From Tetracentron sinense (lineage: Eukaryota > Streptophyta > Magnoliopsida > Trochodendrales > Trochodendraceae), in NCBI GenBank assembly GCA_015143295.1, contig CM026565.1, positions 17,370,548 through 17,434,547 of the forward strand: 64,000 nucleotides of DNA, written 5' to 3'. Each line of letters opens with the position of its first letter. Position 1 is the stretch's first letter. Shown here in pieces: positions 11,366 to 22,001 of the stretch. Below the pieces are notes generated by a model. That model was not told where the DNA came from. It did no database searches and worked only from the letters and a program-made list of their open reading frames with translations. The position numbers and the translations under genes are program-made.

Positions 11366-12338
11366 TTCGCGTTTTTGCAGAAATTTCAGTAAGGGCGTTT
11401 TCGTCTTTTGGGTGTTAAACCCTTACCCATAAGGGTTTGCTCGACCCTTTTAGGCCTCACTTACAACATTTGAGGGCTTTTGAGAGATAGAGAGAGAAGA
11501 GGAGAAAGCTCTAACCTAGGGTTTGGTTTTGAGAAGGAAATCAAAGGGGGTTTAAGAACCATAGCTCACCCCAACTCGAGTTGCTTCAAAATCGAGGCTC
11601 AAGCTCGTGTGTGAACCATTCTCCAAGCTAGGGCAGCAACCCAAGCACGTTTTTGAAAGGGGTTTCTTCCCCAACTCAAGTCTCCTTCAAGCAAAGGTGT
11701 TCTTCTTTCAAGTTGGAGCTTCAATCAAGGTTTTTACCAAGGATCAAGCCTTGATTTAAGGTTAGTACACCCTACTAACTTACCCTAGCAATAAATCTAG
11801 GTTTTTTCCTTATGAAATATGATTCTTGTTAGTGTGTTTTATTCCTTGCAAAATGTGTCATCTATAATAAATATAAACAAGATAAAGAAAGAGTAGGGAT
11901 GCTTGGATGGAGGTTGGATACGGCGATTGGATGCCGAATGTGTGATATATGATGTGTGGGATGTGGATTGGAAAATGGAGGATGGGCATTGTACAAATAA
12001 CAAACTTACCCTTGTGTGATTGAATGGAAAATATGCATTAAAAAGAAGGAGATAAACTACTAAGGAATAACGTATGAAAGTGTTTGACAAAATGCCTAAA
12101 CTATGAATAAATGATCTCAATGAAGGACATGGAAATGGGTTTTATGCATGCGTCCTTATAAATGATAAATTGATCAAATGTTATGCAAACTACTTATGTT
12201 ACTTATGTTCATATCATGAATTGAATTATAATGTCATATTTGGTTATTTCCATTATCATGATTGTCACTATGGACACGTACACGAGCACGCATGATAGCA
12301 TGAACCGTGATTTCAAGAGCATGTGCATATAATAAACA

Positions 12339-12667
12339 ACAAGAAATATTGCATGTCAAGGAGGTTGGTAGCCCAGGGACATTCGGGTGCTAGCCTCTGG
12401 CTCACAAGTGCATTTCATAACAAGGAGGTTGGTAGCCCAGGGAGGATTCGGGTACTAACCTCTGGCTCACAAGTGCATTGCATAACAAGGAGGTTGGTAG
12501 CCCAGGGACATTCGGGTGCTAGCCTCTGGCTCACAAGTGCATTTCATAACAAGGAGGTTGGTAGCCCAGGGAGGATTCGGGTACTAACCTCTGGCTCACA
12601 AGTGCATTGCATATCAAGGAGGTTGGCAGCCCAGGGAGATTCGGGTGCTAGCCTCTGGCTCACAAGT
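12339..12667. repeat. 64/65-bp tandem repeat in solo LTR B, five units, higher-order
   Basis: Units begin at about 12339, 12403, 12468, 12532 and 12597 and the array ends at 12660. Spacings alternate 64 and 65 bp, and the two alternating unit types (64-bp 'gacattcgggtgctag' and 65-bp 'gaggattcgggtacta') form a 129-bp composite that was duplicated. An open frame of 175 codons (12323-12850) reads across it with a 43-residue period; I regard it as a by-product of 129 being divisible by three. Confidence 0.9.
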
Positions 12668-13386
12668 TTACAAGATGGAGGTTTACAAGATGATGATCAT
12701 GCATTCATGCATGCACGCATACATGATTTCTACGAGGCATACCGGGACATGACAGGGGTTTTCAAGCATGAGTTTTATCAGCGTTTTCGCATTCATGTAC
12801 GCACGTCAGGATGCTTGTATTGTGTTATGCCCTATACTATTTCTTTGTGATGTTTCTATTACTGCTTGTATGATATTACTATTGTGTGTTTTATTATTGT
12901 TATGGTCTGCTAGTAGCTTGTACTCGCTGAGTATTCCATGCTCAGCCGTACTTTCATGTCGGCAGGTACTGAGGGAGCCCTCGACCCGGAGCCTTGGGTC
13001 GAGGAAGAGTATATAGAGGAGAGAGAGCCGGCTATCCCATTACAGTCTCAGGCTGACCGAGACCTCGATGCGTGGCCATACCTCGACTACTGTTGAGGGG
13101 AGAGTATGAGAGGGTCTTGTGTATTTTGATATTTTGATAGGTGGGCCTGTCCACCTTAGACTTAGACATGTCTTGTATCTATGTTAACTTGGAATACTAT
13201 TTTGGAATCATCAGAAGAAATGAAAATTTGTTTACGCTTCCGTATATATGATAGCTTCCGCGCTCTGATTATCGTTGTTAGTACTGTATTTTATCTTGTG
13301 CATTACAGGATGGTTTGTTAGGTACGCAGTGTGACACCTAAAATATCCCTAAACTCCTAGGGGGTATTTCGGGGCGTTACATTTTA

Positions 13387-13474
13387 TCTTGTACATTGCA
13401 GGATGGTTTGATAGGTACGCAGTGTGACACCTAAAATATCCCTAAACTCCTAGGGGGTATTTCGGGGCGTTACA
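13387..13474 (+). repeat. 3' LTR of element A, right part
   Basis: The last 88 bp of A's 3' LTR, resumed after solo LTR B and its TSD (13382-13386). 2200 plus 88 gives 2288, the exact 5' LTR length. It ends GTTACA at 13474, followed by the TSD ATACA (13475-13479). Confidence 0.95.
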
Positions 13475-13479
13475 ATACA

Positions 13480-14260
13480 TGACATGACAAGCATGGGCAT
13501 TTAGGAAGAAGGGTCTCCCATCCCTCACAAGTAGTTTACTTTCCAAGCAAGTATGATATGGCATGACACGCTTGATATGATAAGATAAGACAACATGACA
13601 AGTTTCAAGCACGGAAATGGTATTTCCAATCAAGTCAAGTGCACAAGGTTTTCAAGGGTTTTATCGGCTTTCTACGAAATACAAGCATGATTATAAATTG
13701 CTTTTACTTCCTTGTATGATATGAATTGTTTCCGTCTAACATATATGAATTGCTCTTGATTTACGTATTGCCATTTTTATGCTATGACTGTTGGTTAGTA
13801 TTTGGTACCCGCTGAGTATTCCATGCTCAGCCGTACTTCTTATGTCGACAGGTTCTGAGGGAGCTGCTGCTCCATTTGATGTTTGTGCTCCTGGTCCATG
13901 GGTGGAAGAGGAGTACGTCGAGGAGCCTTTGGAGGAACCTCCAGTAGAGGGTTACCATTAGGTGGTTGTGGATTCTGAGTGAATAGCTGTGGGTGAGATG
14001 AGAGATATACATTTATGTATTTTGTCGGGTCTGTCCGCACTTTCTTTTGGATTCCTTTTGTGTAAACTTGGATTCGTATATACATAGAGGTTTGTTTAGA
14101 CTTCCGCTGTGCTATGTTAGAGTATGTTTCCGCTGTTTATATCCCTTATTGTATATGCTCTGTGGGTTTTTGCAGGTTGGTTTGTCAAGCAAGTCATGTA
14201 AGCCATGATTAGTCGTCCAAAGTTCACTCTAACTCCTAGGGTGGGTTTTGGGTCGCGACA
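13480..14260 (+). repeat. Left LTR of element C, part 2
   Basis: Resumes C's left LTR after element A and matches 21221-22001. It includes the shared stem-loop (13811-13831) and ends GGGTCGCGACA. Confidence 0.93.
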
Positions 14261-14264
14261 GAAG

Positions 14265-14276
14265 TGATATCAGAGC
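14265..14276 (+). promoter_or_regulatory. Primer binding site of element C (altered)
   Basis: TGATATCAGAGC lies four bases after the LTR end. It is the iMet site with one mismatch (TGG to TGA) compared with element A. The following leader (14277-14620) has no recognisable gene and ends in the same TTCTCAG motif found before gag in A. Confidence 0.8.
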
Positions 14277-14620
14277 TTAGGCTTTAGGTCTCTAGGGTCA
14301 CTTAAAATCTTATACCACGGCTTGCCAAGAGCATATGTTAGGAAACAAGTTAGGAAGGAAGTAAGTCGAAAGAGAGTCTTGATCCAAGTGTAAGACTAAA
14401 CTTTAGTCTTAGTCTAAAATGGTTGCTTTAACCAAGTACGGTCCTAGGTACGCTAGAACGCTAAAGTATAAGTATAATGTGATGAATACTCTGATGACTT
14501 GATGTGATGTATATTAGTATTATACAACTAATACAAATTGAATTATTGTGAAACGACATTGAAATAAACTGTGGTTTCAACTGAGACTCATGTGGTGCTA
14601 TTGTTCTCAGGACTTTAGTC

Positions 14621-15880
14621 ATGAGGCGGGGCACACGGGGTCGTGGACCACATACCAGAGCTTCCTCTTCTTCACGGGATGAGGATGAGCAGCCGGACCT
14701 CTCTCAGGTCTTAGGCTCTATTGCTGAGACACTCGCCATACTGGCGGCTCAACAAGCTATACCATCGTCGGCGGCACCTACTCCACCGCCCGCAGCTCCA
14801 GTACACCGTACCGCTGGAGTTGAGGCATTCAGGAGATTGAGGCCTCCACCCTTCCATAGGAGTGTGGACGCTCTTGCTGCGGAGGCATGGATCCTCCAGA
14901 TGGAGAAGATCTTTGCGGTCCTCTCGCCTACAGAGGAGGATAGAGTAGCATGGGCAGTTTTCATGCTAGAGGGTGAAGCCCACCATTGGTGGTTGTCCGC
15001 ATTGAGGACACGAGATTTGACCATGCAGGGTCAACCTTGGACTTGGGAGGAGTTCAGAGATACTTTTTACAAGAAGTATTTTCCGATCGGTGCACTGGAG
15101 AAGAAAGAGAGAGAATTCATCAACCTTGAGCAAGGTTCGATGTCTGTGGCCGCTTATGAGGCCAAGTTCTCGGAGTTGTCGAGATTCGCGCCTCATATGG
15201 TTGCTACTGAGGCAATGAAGGCGAGAAGATTTGAGCAAGGGCTCAAGGATGTTATTATGGAGAAGGTTTCCGTTTTCAGGCATGCTACCTACCCTGAAGT
15301 GGTAGACAAGGCCTTGTTGGTTGAGAGCAATTCAGAGACCGTGTCCAAGAAGAGAGAATTGGCGAGAGGCCAATCTAGTGGTTCGGTACCTTTAGGGAGG
15401 CGGGTCCGGACTGGTCCTTATCAGTATACATGGCTAGCACCACAGATGAGGCCGACTTATGCGCCTCCAGCCCCACTGCAGTACGTGCCATAGGCACCTC
15501 GACCTCAGGCTCTTCCGGCCCCTCGGCCAGTTACACCTCAGGCAGCGAGGTATACACCACCTTCGGCCCCTCCGGCCTACACATATGAGGTCTGCACTTC
15601 ATGCGGCAAAAGGCATCCGGTAGGAGATTGCCGAAGAGCATCTGGTGGATGTTATCATTACGGTCGCCAGGGCCACATGATCAGGGATTGCCCTAGCCGG
15701 CATTTACCAGGCCAGTCTCAGGGTAGTAGGCCCCCAGCACGCCCAGCAGGATCATACCAGGCGTCATCTCAGACTACCTGGTCTACACCTCATTCTCGCC
15801 AGGCAAACCAGGGGTGAGTTTTTGCCTTGACAGAGGGTGATGCACTTGCATCTGATGATGTGGTGCAAGGAACCCTACTA
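14621..15880 (+). pseudogene. gag: Gag of element C, with stops
   Basis: Starts MRRGTRGRG and is collinear with gag of element A, including the 'HHWWLSALRTRDL' block. The frame is open to TAG 15491-15493 and stays homologous beyond it, with a second stop TGA at 15815-15817. Compared with element A these are CAG to TAG and CGA to TGA, both C-to-T changes. The zinc knuckle reads CYHYGRQGHMIRDC, so its second cysteine is tyrosine. Gag, protease and RT lie in one frame here, showing that the family ground plan is a single gag-pol frame without the 132-bp segment of A. Confidence 0.9.
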
Positions 15881-16756
15881 GTCAATGAGTATTTGGCTCG
15901 AGTGTTGATTGATACCGGGTCTACTCATTCATTTGTCTCACCGAGTTTTTCAGTAGGCTTTTCTGTAGAGCCAAGTTAGCTAGAACCGGAGTTAGCCATT
16001 TCGACTCCTCTCGGTAAAACAGTATTGGCAGATAAAGTGTATAGAAATAGTGGGGTCCAAGTTGGAAGCCACGAGTTGGCGGTTGATCTCATCATCCTTG
16101 GATTCTAGGACTTTGACGTTATTTTGGGGATGGATTGGTTAGCAGCACATCGTAGGCATGTAGCTTGCTTTGAGAAGATGGTACTCTTCAAGCTGGTAGA
16201 AGGAAAACCATTTCACTTTCGAGGATTGAGAAGTAGAGACATTGCCCGCTTTGCGGCATTGAGCTTAGTGAACCCCGAGGCAAAGGACTCTTCGACTATT
16301 CCGGTCGTGAGTGAATTCCTGGATGTATTTCCAGAGGAGTTGCCAGGATTACCTCCAAACAGGGAGATTGAGTTTGTGATCGAGCTTGCACCAGGCACAG
16401 CTCCCATCTTTCGGGCTCCGTATAGAATGGCCTCGGTAGAACTCAAGGAGTTGAAGACTCAGTTGGAGGAATTACAAGGCCTTGGTTTCATTCGACCAAG
16501 TGTCTCACCGTGGGGTGCCCCGGTGTTGTTTGTTAAGAAGAAAGATGGTTCGATGCGGATGTGCGTCGATTACCGGCAATTGAACAAAGTCACTATAAAG
16601 AATAGGTATCCATTGCATAGGATTGATGACTTGTTCGATCAGTTGAAGGGAGCAAAATTTTTCTCTAAGATCGATCTTCGGTCCGGTTACCATCAGTTGA
16701 AGATGTTCCCAAAACTGCTTTCAGGACTCGGTATGGACACTACGAGTTCTTGGTGA
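15881..16756 (+). pseudogene. Protease and RT start of element C, with stops and a deletion
   Basis: The protease motif LIDTGSTHSF is intact. Stops lie at 15977-15979 and 16106-16108. The RT N-terminal half follows in the same frame (conserved [18 protein letters not shown]). Near 16697 about 13 bases present in element A (between 'cagttga' and 'agatgtt') are missing, shifting the frame, and the last residues before 16756 are out of register. Confidence 0.85.
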
Positions 16757-17541
16757 TGCCTTTTGGACTCACGAACGCGCCGGCAACCTTTATGGATTTG
16801 ATGAACCGGGTGTTCCGGCCATATCTTGATAGGTGCGTGATTGTATTTGTTGATGACATTTTGGTCTATTCCCAGACACGGGAAGATCACACACGCGACC
16901 TATGCCTGGCTTTGGAAATACTAAGAGAGCACAAGCTATACGCCAAACTTAGCAAGTGTGAGTTTTGGTTGGAAGAGGTGGCATTCCTAGGCCACGTTGT
17001 TTCTGCAGAAGGTATCTCGGTAGATCCAAAGAAGATCGAAGCAATTATGAGTTGGGCGAGGCCCAAGAGTGTTACGGAGATACGCAGCTTCCTTGGGTTG
17101 GCAGGCTACTACAGGAGATTCGTAGAGGGTTTCTCTAGCCTTGCAGCACCGCTCACTTACCTGACAAGGAAGAACGCCAAGTTTGTATGGAGTGATAAGT
17201 GCGAGATCAGTTTCACGGAACTGAAGAAGAGGCTTACTACAGCCCCTGTCCTTACTGTGCCATCTGGACCTTATGGGTATGAGGTGTATAGTGATGCCTC
17301 ACACGTTGGACTTGGGTGTGTACTCATGCAGCACAAGAAAGTCATTGCCTATGCATCAAGGCAATTGAAGGAGCATGAGAAGAATTATCCCACGCACGAC
17401 TTGGAGCTTACGGCAGTCATATTTGCACTTAAGATTTGGCGTCATTACCTTTATGGGGTGGAGTTCTATGTGTTCACCGATCACAAGAGTCTCAAGTATC
17501 TCTTTTCCCAAAAGGAATTGAATCTAAGGTAACGGCGTTGG
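16757..17541 (+). pseudogene. RT core and RNase H start of element C
   Basis: Continues the RT in a new frame from about 16700. It holds the active site [10 protein letters not shown] and the RNase H start [11 protein letters not shown]. It ends at TAA 17530-17532, where element A has CAA (RQRRW), another C-to-T stop. Confidence 0.88.
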
Positions 17542-19182
17542 ATGGAATTTTTGAAAGACTATGATTGTACCATTCAATACCACCCGGGTAAAGCAAATGT
17601 AGTGGCTGATGCTTTGAGTAGAAGACCTCCAGGATTGTTAGCACACATGTTGGTTCAAGAATGGAAGCTACTAGAAGATTTGGCAAATCTGGATATCAGT
17701 GTGAATAACTCTGTCCATGGTCCTACCTTGGCAAATGTTACAGTTCGGCCGTACATTATAGATTTGATCCAAGAATATCAAGCCATGGATGCGGAATTGT
17801 TGGTTTTCCGGGACAAGGAAGTTGCCAAGGGCAGTGAAGACTTTTCTCTCACTAGTCGGGGTGCTATCACATTCAAGGGAAGGCTGTGCGTCCCAGCCAA
17901 TGCAGATCTTCGAAGAGAGATTTTGGATGAAGCACACCGTTCGAAGTACACAGTGCATCCAGGGGGTACAAAGATGTACCGGAACCTCAAGAGTCACTTT
18001 TGGTGGCGGAATATGAAGAGGGAGGTTGCGGAATATGTAGCACGGTGCTTGGTGTGTCAACAGGTGAAAGCAGAACACATGCGGCCCGCAGGTCTATTAC
18101 AGTCCCTTCCGATTCCCGAGTGGAAATGGGAGAACATATCCATGGATTTCATAGTTGGCTTGCCAAAGACGGCAAGGGGCTCAGATGCGATATGGGTAGT
18201 AGTGGATCGTTTGACGAAGTCCGCTCACTTCTTACCTTACCGAACTACTTTCAACTCTAGCCAGTTAGCCGCTTTGTACATCAAGAAAGTGCTGAGGTTG
18301 CACGGAGTGCCCGTTAGTATTGTGTTAAATCGGGATCCAAGATTCAGATCACGATTCTGGAAAAGCTTCCAGGAGGCTATGGGTTCCCGACTTGATTTCA
18401 GTACCGCTTTTCATCCACAGACGGATGGACAAACCGAGAGAGTGAACCAAGTCATTGAAGACATGCTTCGGGCTTGTATGTTGGATTTCAGAGGCAGTTG
18501 GGAAGAGCATTTGCCTTTGGTTGAATTCGCCTATAATAACAGCTATCAGGCGAGTATCCAAATGGCACCATTTGAGGCCTTGTATGGGCGAAGTTGTAGG
18601 TCTCCTCTCTATTGGGATGAGGTAGGAGAAAGGAAAGTACTTGGTCCGGAGTTGATTGAGCAAACTGCAGGCACAGTTAAGATCATTCGGGATCGATTGA
18701 AAGCCGCTCAAGATCGCCAGAAAAGTTATGCGGACACGCGCCGTAGGGACTTGGAATTTCAAGTAGGGGATCAAGTTTTTGTGAAAGTATCTCCTAGCAA
18801 AGGGATCATGAGATTTGGAAAGCGAGGCAAGCTCAGTCCTCGGTATGTTGGGCCTTTTGAGATTATCACACAAGTTGGTGAGGTTGCTTACAGGGTAGCT
18901 CTCCCACCTCACATGGCCGCAGTTCACAACGTCTTCCATGTGTCTATGCTTCGGAAGTACATTGCGGATCCTTCGCATGTCATAGACTTGGAACCGTTGG
19001 AGATTCGAGAGGACTTCACCTTGATTGAAAAGCCGGTTCAGATTTTGGATCGAAGAGATCAGGTGCTTCGCAACAAGACAATCCCTTTGGTTCTTGTGCA
19101 ATGGCAACACCATGCTCGGGAAGAAGCTACATGGGAGCGTGAAGCCGAGGTCAAAGCAAAGTACCCAGAATTAATTGAATGA
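17542..19182 (+). CDS. RNase H end, integrase and chromodomain of element C (fragment)
   Basis: An open 546-codon stretch, the C-terminal half of pol downstream of the TAA at 17530. It covers the RNase H end (NVVADALSR), integrase HHCC finger, integrase core and the same C-terminal chromodomain-like end as element A. The second catalytic aspartate of the D,D35E triad is changed: the motif reads IVLNRDPRF where element A has IVSDRDPRF. It cannot be translated as part of a full polyprotein because of the upstream lesions. Confidence 0.88.
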   Translation: MEFLKDYDCTIQYHPGKANVVADALSRRPPGLLAHMLVQEWKLLEDLANLDISVNNSVHGPTLANVTVRPYIIDLIQEYQAMDAELLVFRDKEVAKGSEDFSLTSRGAITFKGRLCVPANADLRREILDEAHRSKYTVHPGGTKMYRNLKSHFWWRNMKREVAEYVARCLVCQQVKAEHMRPAGLLQSLPIPEWKWENISMDFIVGLPKTARGSDAIWVVVDRLTKSAHFLPYRTTFNSSQLAALYIKKVLRLHGVPVSIVLNRDPRFRSRFWKSFQEAMGSRLDFSTAFHPQTDGQTERVNQVIEDMLRACMLDFRGSWEEHLPLVEFAYNNSYQASIQMAPFEALYGRSCRSPLYWDEVGERKVLGPELIEQTAGTVKIIRDRLKAAQDRQKSYADTRRRDLEFQVGDQVFVKVSPSKGIMRFGKRGKLSPRYVGPFEIITQVGEVAYRVALPPHMAAVHNVFHVSMLRKYIADPSHVIDLEPLEIREDFTLIEKPVQILDRRDQVLRNKTIPLVLVQWQHHAREEATWEREAEVKAKYPELIE

Positions 19183-19272
19183 GTTTTGTATAGGTTTTGT
19201 ATATGTGGCTTGTATTTTTGTTTTGATTCTGTAATGCATGTCCCGTCCAAATTTCGAGGATGAAATTTTTGT

Positions 19273-19285
19273 AAGGGGGGGAAGA
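19273..19285 (+). promoter_or_regulatory. Polypurine tract of element C
   Basis: AAGGGGGGGAAGA abuts the right LTR at 19286, as in element A. Confidence 0.88.
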
Positions 19286-19552
19286 TGTAGAGCCCCAGAC
19301 TTTTTCATGCTTAATACATGGCACTTTCGTTGCCATTTTACCTTTAAAGAGGTATAATTAATAATTAAGGTAGAAATTGGAAATTCCGAAATGTCAGAAA
19401 TGTTCCTTTTCGAAGTACGAACCCAACGCAAGTTGAATCGTCAAAATCGGACGAACGAGTCAAAAGATATGGTCAAAACAGTCTGTACCTATAGGCAATC
19501 GTAGCTCGGAAGGCACTAAGGGCGTAGCTCTGATAACGTGCTCTGATAAGGC

Positions 19553-19655
19553 ACAGACAACGAGTACGTTGTACAGCAACAACGTGTACGTTGTACAGCT
19601 CACAACGGGTACGTTGTACATCAAACAACGTGTACGTTGTACAACACGACGGGCA
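19553..19655. repeat. ACAACGTGTACGTTGT palindrome array in LTR C
   Basis: Four to five copies of a palindromic block of the form acaacg-n-gtacgttgtac occur in tandem at about 21-25 bp spacing. It occupies the LTR position held by the GATCGATC palindromes in LTR A and B. Confidence 0.85.
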
Positions 19656-19669
19656 CGTTGTACATAAGA

Positions 19670-20020
19670 CAACGGACAACGTGTTCAGCACTATTCACAG
19701 CACATCGAGCTCAGCACTATACACAACACAACGTGTTCAGCACTATTCACAGCACAACGTGTTATTCACAACGGACAACGTGTTCAGCACTATTCACAGC
19801 ACAACGTGTTATTCACAACGGACAGCGTGTTTGGCACTGTTCACAGCACAACGTGTTCAGTACTATTCACAGCACAACGTGTTTGGCACTGTTCACAGCA
19901 CAACGTGTTTGGCACTGTTCACAGCACAACGTGTTTGGCACTGTTCATAGCACAACGTGTCTAGCACTGTTCACAGCACAACGTGTTTGGCACTGTTCAC
20001 AGCTCAACGTGTTCAGTACT
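19670..20020. repeat. 26-bp tandem repeat in LTR C
   Basis: About a dozen copies of a unit of the form ACAACGTGTTTGGCACTGTT plus six further bases, with a few variant or truncated units. Two long overlapping frames (19591-19950 and 19637-20092) exist only because of this repeat; I do not call them genes. Confidence 0.9.
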
Positions 20021-22001
20021 CGCGTTTTTACAGAAATTTCAGTAAGGGTATTATGGTCTTTTGGTCGGTTTATTCTTACCTTAAGAGTTTAACTCGAGCC
20101 TTTAGGGCATCATTCAACACTTAGAGAGTTTGAGAGAATAAGAGAAAGGGGAGAAGGCGATTCCAACCTAGGGTTTCCATTTTGGAGAGAAATCAAGGGG
20201 TTTGTGAACCCACACTCCACTCAAGCCCATTTTTCTTCAAGATCAAGGCACAAGCTCGTGAGGAGCATCTCCTCAAGCTAGGGCAGCAACTCACGGTTGT
20301 TTTTGGAAGGGGATTTCTTCCTCACTTGATCAAGGTCGGTACTTCTTGCTACCCTCCTAGTTATAGTTCCTCTTTTCCCTTTATTTCTTTTGATTTTCTT
20401 TCATTTACACATGAGCTATGAGATGGATGGTCGTGAATGGGTATGAATGGTGAATGGAGGTGGATGTTGGCGAATGGATGCAGTGTGGATGATGTGATGG
20501 ATGAATGGGAAAGGGCATTGTACTAATAATGAACATACAAGTGTGATGTGAGCATAACCCACCTAGAAAAGCATGATTTAGGTTTAAAGGAATAATGAAT
20601 AATGAACACACCATGTTTGATGAAATGCCAAGGTGAATAAAGTGAGTTGTAAATTAGGAAATGCATGCCAAATAAATTATGAATATTGCTAGGGCCTATG
20701 ATAGTGTGTTTCTTGCTTTCCCTAAATGATATGAATATTACATTGCTCAATCATTGATATTATATGTGTTGTGAAATTACCCAAATGTCATATTTAAATT
20801 TAAATGCAAGTATGTACACGGTTCCCACTAGCACGGCATGCATGACATGATTTATCGAGGTTTTCAAGAACATGGTTAGAGGTGGGACATATCCTACGAT
20901 ATGTTTTACCTCGCTCTTGACAAGGACAAGTCAATCATGCATTATCATAAGAAGGGTTTCCCTTCCCTCGCAAGTACATACATATCATAAGAAGGGTTTC
21001 CCTTCCCTCGCAAGTACATCTCACAAGGACATCTCACAAGTGAAAGGACATGACATGAGCATTTAGAAAGAAGGGTCTCCCTTCCCTCACAAGTAGTTTA
21101 CTCTTCCAAGCATGATACAAGCATGACATGACACGGCATGACAAGCATGAGCATTTTAGGAAGAAGGGTCTCCCTTCTCTCACAAGTAGATTACTTTTCC
21201 AAACAAGCAAGCATGATACATGACATGACAAGCATGGGCATTTAGGAAGAAGGGTCTCCCTTCCCTCACAAGTAGTTTACTTTCCTAGCAAGCATGATAT
21301 GGCATGACACGCTTGATATGACAAGATAAGACAACATGACAAGTTTCAAGCACGGAAATGGTATTTCCAATCAAGTCAAGTGCACAAGGTTTTCAAGGGT
21401 TTTATCGGCTTTCTACGAAATACAAGCATGATTATAAATTGCTTTTACTTCCTTGTATGATATGAATTGTTTCCGTCTAACATATATGAATTGCTCCTGA
21501 TTTACGTATTGCCATTTTTATGCTATGACTGTTGGTTAGTATTTGGTACCCGCTGAATATTCCATGCTCAGTCGTACTTCTTATGTCAGCAGGTTCTGAG
21601 GGAGCTGCTGTTCTATTTGATGTTTGTGCTCCTGGTCCATGGGTGGAAGAGGAGTACGTCGAGGAGCCTTTGGAGGAACCTCCAGTAGAGGGTTACCATT
21701 AGGTGGTTGTGGATTCTGAGTGAATAGCTATGGGTGAGATGAGAGATATACATTTATGTATTTTGTCGGGTTTGTCCGCACTTTCTTTTGGATTCCTTTT
21801 GTGTAAACTTGGATTCGTATATACATAGAGGTTTATTTAGACTTCCGCTGTGCTATGTTAGAGTATGTTTCCGCTGTTTATATCCCTTATTGTATATGCT
21901 CTGTGGGTTTTTGCAGGTTGGTTTGTCAAGCAAGTCATGTAAGCCATGATTAGTCGTCCAAAGTTCACTCTAACTCCTAGGGTGGGTTTTGGGTCGCGAC
22001 A

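Larger units (their letters stand above)
10968..13381 (+). mobile_element. Solo LTR B (2414 bp) inside the 3' LTR of element A
   Basis: Starts TGTAGCACCCC and ends GGGGCGTTACA, with no internal region. It is flanked by the 5-bp TSD TTTTA at 10963-10967 and 13382-13386. It is related to LTR A, very similar at the start and in the last kilobase, but clearly diverged from about 11385 to 12340. It is therefore a different copy of the family that lost its interior by LTR-LTR recombination. Confidence 0.95.
1361..13474 (+). mobile_element. Element A: nearly intact Ty3/gypsy chromovirus (Tekay/Del-like)
   Basis: LTRs start TGTAGCACCCC and end GGGGCGTTACA, and the element is flanked by the 5-bp TSD ATACA. 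Order is 5' LTR (1361-3648), PBS, gag, intron-like segment, protease, RT, RNase H, integrase with C-terminal chromodomain, polypurine tract, 3' LTR (8768-10967 plus 13387-13474, split by solo LTR B). I count roughly 27 LTR-LTR differences by eye in 2288 bp (about 1.2%), which marks a young insertion. Visible lesions in coding sequence are few: a DTG to DTR change in the protease and a one-base deletion near 5795. Confidence 0.95.
313..22001 (+). mobile_element. Element C: degenerate Ty3/gypsy chromovirus (Tekay/Del-like), interrupted by element A
   Basis: The element has a 5'-truncated left LTR (313-1360 plus 13480-14260), a primer binding site, a gag-pro-RT-RNase H-integrase-chromodomain region (14621-19182), a polypurine tract and a complete right LTR (19286-22001). 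The two left pieces sum to 1829 bp, exactly the length of the matching part of the right LTR (20173-22001). About 25 differences counted by eye (near 1.4%) separate the LTRs, so insertion was fairly recent. The coding region nevertheless has five in-frame stops, a frameshift and altered active-site residues. The missing 5' end means no TSD can be checked. Confidence 0.9.
19286..22001 (+). repeat. Right LTR of element C (2716 bp, complete)
   Basis: Starts TGTAGAGCCCCAG and ends GGGTCGCGACA. Its first 180 bp are recognisably related to LTR A, then a different short-repeat array follows (19553-20020), then relatedness to A resumes at CGCGTTTTTACAG. The stem-loop shared with A and B lies at 21552-21572, here with one arm base changed. 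Confidence 0.93.

Noticed and set aside
12323..12850. 175-residue repetitive protein in solo LTR B
   Set aside because: It follows from the 129-bp composite repeat; LTR A has no equivalent frame.
19591..20092. Repetitive proteins of 119 and 151 residues
   Set aside because: They are readings of the 26-bp tandem repeat in LTR C in two overlapping frames, with no homology or start context.
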